Below are positions 41,746-50,199 of a DNA stretch of 64,000 nucleotides, piece after piece. This DNA comes from Amycolatopsis alkalitolerans. GTDB lineage: Bacteria; Actinomycetota; Actinomycetes; Mycobacteriales; Pseudonocardiaceae. Where the stretch lies: contig NZ_VDFW01000012.1 in the NCBI RefSeq assembly GCF_006152065.1, forward strand, positions 100,913 to 164,912, read 5' to 3'. The position numbers were made by a program, and so were the translations under genes. Within the stretch, counting starts at the first letter, position 1. Each line of letters starts with the position of its first letter. The notes under the pieces are model-generated. The model had not been told where the DNA came from and did not search any database. It saw nothing but the letters and a program-made list of their open reading frames with translations.

Positions 41746-42846
41746 GTGAAGATCGACAGCATCGAGGCGATCCCGTTCGCCATCCCGTACCGCAAACCGC
41801 TGCGGTTCGCCAGCGGCGAGGTGCCGGTGGCCGAGCACGTGCTCGTGCGCGTGCGGACCGACACCGGCATCGTCGGCACGGCGGAGGCACCGCCCCGCCC
41901 GTTCACCTACGGCGAGACGCAGGGCTCCGTGCGGTCCGTGATCGACGGGATCTTCGCGCCCCAGCTGATCGGGTTGTCCCCGCTGGCACGGGAACGGCTG
42001 CACCACCGTCTCAACAGGACGGTCGGGAACCCGGTGGCGAAGGCGGCGCTCGACCTGGCCGTGTGGGACATCATCGGCCAGTCGTGCGGGCTGCCGGTGA
42101 CCGAACTGCTCGGCGGTTACACCGACCGGGTCCGGGTCGCGCATATGATCGGTTTCGCCCCGGCCGCCGAGATGGTCGCCGAGGCGGAACGGATCCGCGG
42201 CACCTACGGCATCACGACGTTCAAGGTGAAGGTCGGCAGGCGCCCGGTCGAGCAGGATGTGGCGGCCTGCCGGGCGTTGCGCTCCGCGCTCGGCCCTGGC
42301 GCCGAACTGTACGTCGACGGCAACCGTGGCTGGACGGCGTCCGAATCCGCACGGGCACTGAACGCGATGGCGGATCTCGGCCTCGCGTTCGCCGAAGAAC
42401 CGTGCCCGGCCGACGACGTGCTGGGCCGCCGGTGGCTGGCAGGCCGCAGCCCCGTCCCGATCTTCGGCGACGAAAGCACCACCCGGCCCGCGGAGGTGAC
42501 CCGGGAGCTGCTGGCCGGTTCGGCGAACGGCATCAGCATCAAGACCGCCCGGACCGGGTTCACCTACTCGCAACGGGTCCTGCACCTGTGCGAGGGCCTC
42601 GGCGTCGAGGTCGTCGTGGGCAACCAGGTGGACGGTCAGCTCGGTTCGCTGTGCGGTGCCGCGTTCGCGGCCGCCTTCGAGCCGACCTCCCGGCGGGCCG
42701 CCGAGCTGTCCAACTTCCTCGACCTGACCGACGACCTGCTGGCCGAGCCACTGTCCATAACGGACGGACAGCTGCCGGTCCGGGAGGCGCCGGGGCTCGG
42801 CATCGAGATCGACGAGGAAAAACTCGCACATTACCGGCAAGATTGA
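41746..42846 (+). CDS. catB: Muconate cycloisomerase (mandelate racemase/MLE family)
   Basis: This 366-residue enolase-superfamily enzyme has the base pair of lysines in TFKVKVG (Lys160, Lys162), the metal ligands Asp191, Glu217 and Asp242, and the second Lys266 in ISIKTARTG. In the ortho pathway CatB turns cis,cis-muconate into muconolactone. The specific call rests on context: catechol dioxygenase and muconolactone isomerase follow at once. Other MLE-family activities are possible on sequence alone. The GTG at 41746 follows the zinc-ribbon gene by 9 bases. Confidence 0.88.
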   Translation: MKIDSIEAIPFAIPYRKPLRFASGEVPVAEHVLVRVRTDTGIVGTAEAPPRPFTYGETQGSVRSVIDGIFAPQLIGLSPLARERLHHRLNRTVGNPVAKAALDLAVWDIIGQSCGLPVTELLGGYTDRVRVAHMIGFAPAAEMVAEAERIRGTYGITTFKVKVGRRPVEQDVAACRALRSALGPGAELYVDGNRGWTASESARALNAMADLGLAFAEEPCPADDVLGRRWLAGRSPVPIFGDESTTRPAEVTRELLAGSANGISIKTARTGFTYSQRVLHLCEGLGVEVVVGNQVDGQLGSLCGAAFAAAFEPTSRRAAELSNFLDLTDDLLAEPLSITDGQLPVREAPGLGIEIDEEKLAHYRQD

Positions 42847-42862
42847 CGAAAGGACAGGGTCG

Positions 42863-43714
42863 ATGACGACTCAGCTCAGCACACAGCAGGCGACCGCCGC
42901 ATCCTCGGGCAGGTCGGCCACGGAAGTCTTCCGGAAGAAGGCGAAGGCTGGCGGGGACACCAGCACCGACCGCGTCTCGGCGCTCGTCTCGGAACTCCTC
43001 GCGGCCGTGCACGGGATCGTGCGCGAGCACAAGCTGACCTACGCCGAGTACGACGCGCTGAAGTCGTGGCTCATCCAGGTCGGCGCGGACGGTGAATGGC
43101 CGCTGTTCCTGGACGTGTTCGTGGAGCATGAGGTCGAGCGGGTCGCGAACGAGAACAGGCAGGGCAGCAAGGGCACCATCGAGGGCCCCTACTACGTGCC
43201 GGGCGCGCCCGTGCTGGGCAGCGACGCGACCCTGCCGATGCGCGACGGCGAGCCGGGCACCCCGCTGCTGTTCGCCGGGCAGGTGCGCGATGGCTCCGGT
43301 GCACCGATCGGCGGCGCCAGGATCGAGATCTGGCACGCCGACGACGGCGGGTTCTACTCGCAGTTCGCGCCGGCGATCCCGGAGTGGAACCTGCGCGGCA
43401 CGGTGATCGCCGACGACGAAGGGCGGTTCCGCATCCGCACGATCCAGCCCGCGCCGTACCAGATCCCGACCGACGGGGCGACCGGCAAGCTGATCGCCGC
43501 GGCCGGCTGGCACGCGTGGCGCCCGGCGCACCTGCACCTGAAGGTGTCGGCAGAGGGCTACGAGCTGATCACCACGCAGCTGTACTTCCGCGGCTGTGAG
43601 CACGTGGACTCCGACATCGCCTCGGCGGTCAAACCCGAGCTGATCCTGGACCCGGCACCCGCCGCGGGCGGCAACGAGGTCACCTACGACTTCGTGCTCG
43701 ATCCCGCCTCGTGA
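42863..43714 (+). CDS. catA: Catechol 1,2-dioxygenase
   Basis: This 283-residue intradiol dioxygenase has all four Fe(III) ligands: Tyr165 (GGFYSQF), Tyr199 (PAPYQIP), His223 and His225 (RPAHLHLKV), plus the N-terminal helical dimerisation domain that separates catechol from protocatechuate enzymes. It cleaves catechol to cis,cis-muconate. GAAAGGAC precedes the ATG. It lies between catB and catC, so the downstream part of the operon is a complete upper ortho pathway. Confidence 0.95.
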   Translation: MTTQLSTQQATAASSGRSATEVFRKKAKAGGDTSTDRVSALVSELLAAVHGIVREHKLTYAEYDALKSWLIQVGADGEWPLFLDVFVEHEVERVANENRQGSKGTIEGPYYVPGAPVLGSDATLPMRDGEPGTPLLFAGQVRDGSGAPIGGARIEIWHADDGGFYSQFAPAIPEWNLRGTVIADDEGRFRIRTIQPAPYQIPTDGATGKLIAAAGWHAWRPAHLHLKVSAEGYELITTQLYFRGCEHVDSDIASAVKPELILDPAPAAGGNEVTYDFVLDPAS

Positions 43715-44001
43715 CGATGCTGTTCCATGTCCGGATGGATGTCGCCATCCCCCACGACCTCGCCCGGGACCGCCGCGACGAGCTCATCACCACCGAGAAG
43801 GCACGCGCCCTCGACCTCCAGCGGGACGGGAAATGGGTGCACCTGTGGCGGGTCGCGGGAAAGTACAGCAATATCAGCGTTTTCGACGTGGACTCCGCCG
43901 ACGAGCTGCACGAGATCCTGTGGAGCCTCCCGCTGTTCCCGTACCTGACGGTCACCGTCACCCCATTGGCCCGGCACCCCTCGGACCTCGCGATGCAGTG
44001 A
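43711..44001 (+). CDS. catC: Muconolactone delta-isomerase
   Basis: This 96-residue protein matches the short muconolactone isomerase family (MLFHVRMDV at the start, EILWSLPLFPYL with LTVTVTPLARHPS near the end). It moves the double bond to give beta-ketoadipate enol-lactone. The GTG start overlaps the catA stop (GTGA). The later pathway genes (catD, thiolase, CoA transferase) are not in this window. Confidence 0.94.
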   Translation: MTMLFHVRMDVAIPHDLARDRRDELITTEKARALDLQRDGKWVHLWRVAGKYSNISVFDVDSADELHEILWSLPLFPYLTVTVTPLARHPSDLAMQ

Positions 44002-44278
44002 CCGCTGCGGTTACCAGGGCGTCCGACCGGCGAGCAGCGCACGGATTTACGCCGCCTCACGTTCGTTACCGGCGAGCCGCCCGGTGTCACGCAGGATCTC
44101 CAGCGCGTCGAGCAACAGGGCAAGTTATCCAGGTGCCGGCATCGAGCGGGCAGGAGCCACCCACAGGTCACGCTGACCATCTACTACGCCACCGACGTGG
44201 GCGTCATCCGCAAGGGACTGTTCAAGGACTCGGGGCAGCGCACCCTGACCGGGCAGGGTCGAGGTGAAGGACTTGGGC
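44002..44278. other. Convergent gap with a possible gene scar
   Basis: This 277-base gap separates catC from the facing alcohol dehydrogenase. On the plus strand a short protein-like run (VTLTIYYATDVGVIRKGLF) ends at a TAA at 44287-44289 but has no start or upstream coding continuity. It may be the remnant of a lost gene. I see no clear terminator. Confidence 0.3.
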
Positions 44279-45385
44279 TCAGAACGTAAGCACCGGTTTG
44301 ATGGTGCGACCCGCCACCACGTCGGCGACCGCGGTGTTGATCTCGGACAACGGGTAGTGCGTGATCAGCTCGCCGATGGGCAGCCGCCCAGCGAGGACGA
44401 GATCGGCCAGCACGGGGATCATCGTCCGCGTTTCGGCGTCCCCGAGAGTCAGGCCGGTCACCGTGCGGCCGGGGATCATGAAGTTGACGTCGACGGGTAC
44501 GCAGGTGCCGAACGGCGGCGCGCCGACGATGACGGCCGTGCCGCGCGGGCCGAGGGTGAGGATCGCCGAGCGGAGCACATCCGCGTTGCCCGTCGTCTCG
44601 ATGACGGCGTCCACCCCGCGGCCGCAGGTGATTTCCTCGACCACCTTGTCGAGTTCGGTCCCGGACGTGTCGATCACGTCTGTGGCGCCGAGCCGGGTGG
44701 CGAGCGCGAGCCGGTCGATGATCCGGTCGACGACGATCACCCGCCCCGCCGGCGAATGGGTCGCCGCCATCAGCGCGGACAGGCCGACGGCCCCGGCCCC
44801 GGTGATCAGCAGCGTTGAGCCGGGGCACGGCGCCGCGACGTGCCACACCGCGCCCACCCCCGTCATCACGCCGCAGCCGAGCGGCGCGAGGACCTCCAGC
44901 GGCGCGTCCGGCAAAACCTTGACCACGCTGCGCTCGTCGGCGACGGCGTGCCGAGCGAATGCCGACTGGCCGAAGAAGTGCCCACCAAGCGGGGTGCCGT
45001 CGCGGGAGACCGGTGAAGTGCCGTCGGGCCGCTGCCCGCCGATCAGGTTCAGCTGCAGCCAGGTGTCGCAATAGGCTGGATGCCCGTCGCGGCAGCCCGC
45101 ACAGTCGCCGCACGAGGTGAAGCTCAGCAGGACCTGGTCGCCGGGTGCGACCCGGGTTACCGCCGAGCCGACCGCCTCGACGACCCCGGCGCCCTCGTGG
45201 CCGAGCACACCGGGCAGCGGGAACGGCAGGGCACCGGCGGCCACGCCAAGGTCGGTGTGGCACAGGCCGGCGGCCACGAGCCGTACCAGCACCTCATCGG
45301 GGCGCGGCTCGGAAAGGTCCACTTCGGACAGAGTGAAACCGGCGCCGGGTGCTTCGACGACGGCGGCTGTGGTGCGGATGGACAT
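44279..45385 (-). CDS. Zinc-dependent alcohol dehydrogenase (aryl/benzyl-alcohol type)
   Basis: This 368-residue MDR enzyme has the catalytic-zinc residues (GLCHTD, GHEGAG), the structural-zinc lobe of four Cys (CGDCAGCRDGHPAYC) and the NAD-binding GAGAVGLSA. The sequence resembles aryl-alcohol dehydrogenases. Together with the aldehyde dehydrogenase 13 bases upstream it would oxidise an alcohol to an acid, as CreG and CreC do in p-cresol breakdown. It is last in the 12-gene minus operon. Confidence 0.9.
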   Translation of the reverse strand: MSIRTTAAVVEAPGAGFTLSEVDLSEPRPDEVLVRLVAAGLCHTDLGVAAGALPFPLPGVLGHEGAGVVEAVGSAVTRVAPGDQVLLSFTSCGDCAGCRDGHPAYCDTWLQLNLIGGQRPDGTSPVSRDGTPLGGHFFGQSAFARHAVADERSVVKVLPDAPLEVLAPLGCGVMTGVGAVWHVAAPCPGSTLLITGAGAVGLSALMAATHSPAGRVIVVDRIIDRLALATRLGATDVIDTSGTELDKVVEEITCGRGVDAVIETTGNADVLRSAILTLGPRGTAVIVGAPPFGTCVPVDVNFMIPGRTVTGLTLGDAETRTMIPVLADLVLAGRLPIGELITHYPLSEINTAVADVVAGRTIKPVLTF

Positions 45386-45398
45386 CGCGGCCTCCGGT

Positions 45399-46853
45399 TC
45401 ATTGCAGCGAGATTACGACGGACTTGGTCCTCGTGTAGGCATCGAGTGCTTCGGGCCCGTACTCGCGGCCGAAGCCCGAGTCCTTGACGCCCCCGAACGG
45501 GATGGCCGGGTCGAGCATCGCCCAGTCGTTGACCCAGACGATCCCGGCGTGCAGCCGGGCGGCGATCCGGTGGGCCCTGGCCACGTCGCGGGTCTGCAGC
45601 CCGGCCGCAAGCCCGTACGGCGTGCTGTTGGCGAGGGCGACGGCCTCGTTCTCGGTGTCGAACCGTTGCACGGTCAGCACCGGGCCGAAGATCTCCTCGG
45701 CGATGACCAGCGACGACGCGGGCAGGTCGGCCAGGACTGTGGGTTCGTGGAAGTATCCGTCACGGTCGATCCGCCGCCCGCCGGCGACGACGCGCGCCCC
45801 CGCCGCCTTGGCGACGTACTGCTCGACTTTGGCCAGCTGCCGGGGACCGGCGAGTGGACCGACGACGGTGCCCGGGTCGAACGGATCGCCCACCGGGACG
45901 CCTGGGACGGCTCCGGCCAGCGCCTCCAGCACGGTTTCGTACACCGGTGCCGCCACCAGCAGGCGCGGGCCGGCCATACAGAACTGTCCGGTGTTGAACA
46001 CGAAACCCTTGATGACGCCGGCGATCGCGGTTTCTATGGCCGCGTCGTCGAAGACGATGTGTGCCGCGTTGCCGCCGAGCTCCAGCGTCACCGGGGTGAG
46101 CCGCTCGCCCGCAGTTGCGGCGATCCGGCGCCCGGTGGCCGTCGAGCCGGTGAACGCGATCTTGTCCACGCCCGGATGCCGCAACAGCGGTTCCCCGGTG
46201 TCGGAGCCGGTCCCGGTGATCACGTTGACGGCCCCGGCGGGCAGCCCGGCCTCGGCGAATATGGCGGCCATCGCGAGCGCCGAGAGCGGAGTCTCGTCAC
46301 TCGGCTTGTGCACGACGGTGTTCCCGGCTGCGAGCGCGGGCGCGATCTTGCTGCTGGACAGGATCAGCGGGAAGTTGAACGGAGTGATCGCGGCGACCAC
46401 GCCGACCGGTTCCCGGCGTGTGTAGGCATGCGCCGGGAACCCCGGCTGCCGGGTCGCGCCGTCCATGCTCTGGGCCAGTGCCGCGTAGTACTCGTACTGG
46501 TCGGCAGCGGTGAGCACGTCCACCGGGCGGCACAGGGCCACCGGCTTGCCGACGTCGAGGCTTTCCAGCGCGACGAGCTCGTCCGCTCGCTCGCGGATCA
46601 GCTCCGCGACGCGCAGCAGCACGCGCGCCCGCTCGCGGGGCGCCAACCCCGGCCACGGGCCGCTGTCGAACGCCGCGCGGGCGGCGGCCACGGCGGTGTC
46701 CACATCGGACGATCCGGCGGCGGCAACGGTGGTGATGGTGCGGCCGGTGGCCGGGTCGATGATCTCGGTCCGGCGCTCGCTGACGGCGTCCCGCCACTGG
46801 CCGCCGATGAACAGCCGGCCGGGTGCGACCGTAGGACGCTCCACTGTGGTCAT
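45399..46853 (-). CDS. Aldehyde dehydrogenase (NAD-dependent)
   Basis: This 484-residue enzyme has the catalytic Cys292 (NTGQFCMAG), the general-base Glu258 (LELGGN) and the oxyanion Asn160 (ITPFNFP). It oxidises an aldehyde to a carboxylic acid; the sequence fits the benzaldehyde/salicylaldehyde-like branch of the superfamily. The ATG at 46853 overlaps the preceding stop (ATGA); the frame is open further upstream without support. It forms a pair with the alcohol dehydrogenase. Confidence 0.92.
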   Translation of the reverse strand: MTTVERPTVAPGRLFIGGQWRDAVSERRTEIIDPATGRTITTVAAAGSSDVDTAVAAARAAFDSGPWPGLAPRERARVLLRVAELIRERADELVALESLDVGKPVALCRPVDVLTAADQYEYYAALAQSMDGATRQPGFPAHAYTRREPVGVVAAITPFNFPLILSSSKIAPALAAGNTVVHKPSDETPLSALAMAAIFAEAGLPAGAVNVITGTGSDTGEPLLRHPGVDKIAFTGSTATGRRIAATAGERLTPVTLELGGNAAHIVFDDAAIETAIAGVIKGFVFNTGQFCMAGPRLLVAAPVYETVLEALAGAVPGVPVGDPFDPGTVVGPLAGPRQLAKVEQYVAKAAGARVVAGGRRIDRDGYFHEPTVLADLPASSLVIAEEIFGPVLTVQRFDTENEAVALANSTPYGLAAGLQTRDVARAHRIAARLHAGIVWVNDWAMLDPAIPFGGVKDSGFGREYGPEALDAYTRTKSVVISLQ

Positions 46854-47311
46854 GACTGCTTCCCTTCGTACTCTCGAGCCGACCGGGCCCGGCGCCCGAT
46901 GTCTAGCAGGGCGGGCAGGGCAGGACCCCAGAACGCGGCGAACCGGGCGATGCTCGCGGTGCCGCCCCGGCGTTGCAGGTGCAGGCCGGGTGCGGGGCAC
47001 ACCGCTCCGGCCGGCACGAGGCAGGACTTGCGGAGGAGGTCGGCCACGCGGGCGTCCGCGGGCCAGCTGCCCACGGTCAGCACGAACGCGACCACACCCG
47101 AAAGCCGACTGCAGACAGACTTGAGGAACCGCTCCAGGTCCGCGTCGGCCTGGCCGCCCAGCACCGGCGAGCCGATCATCAGCACCTGCGGCACGGACAG
47201 GAGCGCATGCCCTGGCAGCACCACCTCGCCCGGTGTGGCACCGGTCAGCCGCTCGGCGAGCCGGATGGCCGGAGCTAGCGCCTCCCCGGTCGCCAGCACG
47301 GTCGTGTTCAT
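46850..47311 (-). CDS. Flavodoxin-like protein of unknown role
   Basis: This 153-residue protein shows a flavodoxin-fold pattern: LMIGSPVLGGQADADLERFLKSV (strand, loop, helix) then VAFVLTVGSWPA. The usual N-terminal FMN-phosphate loop is not obvious (LATGEALAPAIRLAE), so flavin binding is uncertain. Both ends overlap neighbours by 4 bases: a flavin reductase upstream and aldehyde dehydrogenase downstream. It may carry electrons or flavin for the monooxygenases of this operon. Confidence 0.6.
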   Translation of the reverse strand: MNTTVLATGEALAPAIRLAERLTGATPGEVVLPGHALLSVPQVLMIGSPVLGGQADADLERFLKSVCSRLSGVVAFVLTVGSWPADARVADLLRKSCLVPAGAVCPAPGLHLQRRGGTASIARFAAFWGPALPALLDIGRRARSAREYEGKQS

Positions 47312-47799
47312 GCCGACAGCCCGAAAGCACGGCCGCGGTAGTGCAGCAGCGGGGCCGCGGCGTCCGGTGTCTCGGCGGCCACCACCCGGCCGACCACGAT
47401 TTCGTGGTCACCGCCGGGGTAGACGGCCTCGACCTCGCAGACCAGGCGGGCGATTACGCCGTCCAGCGCCGGCAGGCGATCCGCGCTGTCCTGGACCGGG
47501 ACCCCGGCGAACTTGTCCCCGCCGGAGCGGGCGAATACCGGCACAAGCGCGGCCTGATCGCCCGAGAGCACGTTGATCGCGAACCGCCCGCAACCCCGCA
47601 TACCGCGCCAGCTGACCGAACCGTGGCCGGGGCAGAACAGCACCAGCGGCGGATCCAGCGACAGCGAGGTGAACGAGTTGACGACTAGGCCGAGCGGCTC
47701 GCCGTCCGCGCCGGTCCCGGTCACGACCGCCACACCGGTCGCCCACCGGGCGCACACCTCGCGCAGCGTGGCCGGGCCGACGGAGTTTCCGTTCTGCAT
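47308..47799 (-). CDS. Flavin reductase-family protein
   Basis: This 163-residue split-barrel protein has the HpaC/flavin-reductase pattern WATGVAVVT, VNSFTSLSLDPPLVLFC and FAINVLS. It uses NAD(P)H to make the reduced flavin that two-component LLM monooxygenases need. The ATG at 47799 follows GAGGAGAGC. Two LLM monooxygenases lie upstream in the same operon, and a second reductase domain is fused to another protein there. Confidence 0.88.
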   Translation of the reverse strand: MQNGNSVGPATLREVCARWATGVAVVTGTGADGEPLGLVVNSFTSLSLDPPLVLFCPGHGSVSWRGMRGCGRFAINVLSGDQAALVPVFARSGGDKFAGVPVQDSADRLPALDGVIARLVCEVEAVYPGGDHEIVVGRVVAAETPDAAAPLLHYRGRAFGLSA

Positions 47800-47827
47800 C
47801 ACAGCTCTCCTCGGGCAGCGCACCGAT

Positions 47828-48895
47828 TCACGGTGCGGGGTTCGGGATCTCGGCGTGCACGCGCTCGATCTCGGCCAGCAGCTCCTGGCCCAGCGGCGCT
47901 TCCGCGGCAGCGAGCGCCTGGTCGATATGTCCCGGCTCGCTCGCGCCGACGATGGTCGCCGTGACGAACGGGCGGTGCGCGACGAACGCGTGCGCCAGCA
48001 CCGCCGGGCCGATCCCGTGCCGTGCCGCGATGTCGAGGTAGCGGGCCGTGGCCCGGACAGCCTGGCCGCCGGTGTAACGGGGGTGCGGGTGCCGGGTGAG
48101 CCGTCCGCGCACCGGTGCGCGGTTGTCGAGGTACTTGCCGGTCAACGTGCCCATACCCAGCGGGCAGTATGCGAGCAGCCCGACGCCCTCACGCGCGCTG
48201 AACTCCGACAGCGCCGTCTCGTAGGACCGGCTGAGCAGGTTGTAGGAGTTCTGGATCGTCGAGATCCGCGGCCCGGCGCCCCGCCGCGCGCCACGCAGGT
48301 ACTCACTCACGCCCCACGCGGTCTCGTTGCTGACGCCGATCGCGCGGACCTTGCCCTCTTCGACAAGTTCTCCCATCGTGGTAAGGGTTTCCTCGATGGG
48401 ACTGCCGTCCGATCGGGAGGGCTCACGGAAGCCCAGCTCCTTCATCGCGTTGGTCTGGCGGTCGGGCCAGTGTGGCTGCAGCAGGTCCAGGTGGTCGGTG
48501 CGCAGACGGGTCAGCATATCCTCGACCGCCGCGCGGATCGTCGCCCGCGACAGCCCGACGTCGCCGTCGCGAACGTAGGACAGCGAGGCGTACCGGCCCA
48601 TGATCGCCTGATTGTTCGGCGCGCCGGCGACCTTCGCCGACAGCACGATCGAATCGCGGTTGCGCCGCCGGTGCATCCAGTCGCCGAGGAGCCGGTCGGT
48701 GCGCCCGGCGAGTCCCGGCCGCACCGGGATCGGGTAGATCTCCGCGGTGTCGACGAAGTTGATGCCCAGCTCGATCGCGTGGTCCAGCAGAACTTCGGCT
48801 TCGGTCACACTGGTGGTGGTGCCCATCATCATCGTGCCCAGGCACACCCGGCTCACCTCGATCCCAGTTCCGGGCAGAACGGTCCTCGGCGTCAC
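47828..48895 (-). CDS. Aldo/keto reductase 1
   Basis: This 355-residue TIM-barrel oxidoreductase has the family start GTGIEVSRVCLGTMM, the catalytic Asp/Tyr region FVDTAEIYP, and the Lys segment LSAKV, with the NADP-binding C-terminus near IVGASEPGHIDQAL. The GTG at 48895 overlaps the LLM stop (GTGA). It is paralogous to the aldo/keto reductase at 51.4-52.4 kb, and each copy follows an LLM gene. Confidence 0.9.
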   Translation of the reverse strand: MTPRTVLPGTGIEVSRVCLGTMMMGTTTSVTEAEVLLDHAIELGINFVDTAEIYPIPVRPGLAGRTDRLLGDWMHRRRNRDSIVLSAKVAGAPNNQAIMGRYASLSYVRDGDVGLSRATIRAAVEDMLTRLRTDHLDLLQPHWPDRQTNAMKELGFREPSRSDGSPIEETLTTMGELVEEGKVRAIGVSNETAWGVSEYLRGARRGAGPRISTIQNSYNLLSRSYETALSEFSAREGVGLLAYCPLGMGTLTGKYLDNRAPVRGRLTRHPHPRYTGGQAVRATARYLDIAARHGIGPAVLAHAFVAHRPFVTATIVGASEPGHIDQALAAAEAPLGQELLAEIERVHAEIPNPAP

Positions 48896-50199
48896 GACAG
48901 TCCCATCGAGCCGCGCAGCGTATCGTCGCCGTACCCGGCGGGGAACAGCCCCCGCGCGCGCAGTAAGGGCAGCACGTGCTCGACGAACAGGTCGAGATCC
49001 TCGGGAAGCCGGGCACACATCACGTTGAACCCGTCCACCGCCTGCTCGCGGTACCACCGCTCGAAGCCGTCCGCGATGTCCTCGGGGCTGCCGACGAACA
49101 TTGCGTGCCCGCGCGAAACCGCGATCCGGCGGCACACGTCGCGCACGCTGAGATCCTGTTCGCGGGCGAGGTTCGCGAGCGCCGCACGGCGGCCCTCCTG
49201 CCCGCTGGTCGCCGGCAGCATCCAGAACGGGTCGTCGAGGCTGTGCACCTCGGGGTCGAACGCGATGCCGAAGTTGTGCAGCATGGACACCCCGTCGACC
49301 GGATCGACGTGCGCGTTGAGCTCGTCCAGCTTCGCGAACGCGGCATCGGTCGACTCACCGACCAGGACGAAGGCACCGGGCAGGTAGACGTACGACGACG
49401 GCGCGCGGCCGTGCCCGGCGGCGCGCCGCGCGATGTCCACTTTGAACTCCTGTGCCTGCTGGAGTGTCGGCGCCACACCGAACATCACTTCGGCGAATCG
49501 GGCGGCGAAGTCCCGGCCCTGTGCTGAGGAGCCGGCCTGCACGAGTAGCGGCTCACCCTGTGGCGATGGGCCGATGCTCAGCGCGCCGGTAACACTGTAG
49601 TACGCGCCCTCGTGCTGGGTGGGGTGCAGCTCGGCGAGGTCGAGGTAGGTGCGGGTCGATTTGTCCGCCACCACGGCCTTCTCGCCCCATGACCGCCACA
49701 GTTGCCGGGCGACGTCGACGAACTCGGCGGCCTTGCCGTATCGCTGGTCGTGGCTGAGCTGGTCGGCGTAGCCGAAGGCCTTGGCCAGCGCCGGCTGGTA
49801 GGAGGTCACGATGTTCCAGCCCGCTCGGCCACCGCTGAGGTGGTCGAGCGAGGACAGCATCCTGGCCAGCGCGAACGGCGAGTTGTACGACGTGGACGCG
49901 GATGCGACCAGTCCGATGTGTCCGGTCACCGCGGACAGCCGCGACAGCAGCGTGAACGGTTCGAAGAGCAGAGCGTTCGCGTCCCGCTGGAGGCCTTCGG
50001 GGTCCACATTGAACAGTCCCACCACGTCGGCGAGGAACAGCAGGTCGAACCGGCCGCGCTCGGCGGTGCGCGCCATCGATTCGAGGTGACCGATGTCCAG
50101 CCCGCTCCCGCTGCGCGACCCGGCCACCGCCCAGGCCGCGAGATGATGCCCGGTGGGTACGAGGAACAGCCCCAGTCGTAGTCCTTCGCGAGTGGTCAT
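48892..50199 (-). CDS. LLM-class FMN-dependent monooxygenase 1 (NtaA/SnaA/DszA family)
   Basis: This 435-residue monooxygenase has the family marks FDLLFLADVVG, ASTSYNSPFALARMLSSLDHLSGGRAGWNIVTS and the Gly-rich EPLLVQAGSSAQG. Members use FMNH2 and O2 to cleave C-N or C-S bonds (nitrilotriacetate, dibenzothiophene sulfone, pristinamycin II precursor). It overlaps both neighbours by 4 bases. FMNH2 could come from either reductase in the operon. The substrate is unknown. Confidence 0.92.
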   Translation of the reverse strand: MTTREGLRLGLFLVPTGHHLAAWAVAGSRSGSGLDIGHLESMARTAERGRFDLLFLADVVGLFNVDPEGLQRDANALLFEPFTLLSRLSAVTGHIGLVASASTSYNSPFALARMLSSLDHLSGGRAGWNIVTSYQPALAKAFGYADQLSHDQRYGKAAEFVDVARQLWRSWGEKAVVADKSTRTYLDLAELHPTQHEGAYYSVTGALSIGPSPQGEPLLVQAGSSAQGRDFAARFAEVMFGVAPTLQQAQEFKVDIARRAAGHGRAPSSYVYLPGAFVLVGESTDAAFAKLDELNAHVDPVDGVSMLHNFGIAFDPEVHSLDDPFWMLPATSGQEGRRAALANLAREQDLSVRDVCRRIAVSRGHAMFVGSPEDIADGFERWYREQAVDGFNVMCARLPEDLDLFVEHVLPLLRARGLFPAGYGDDTLRGSMGLS

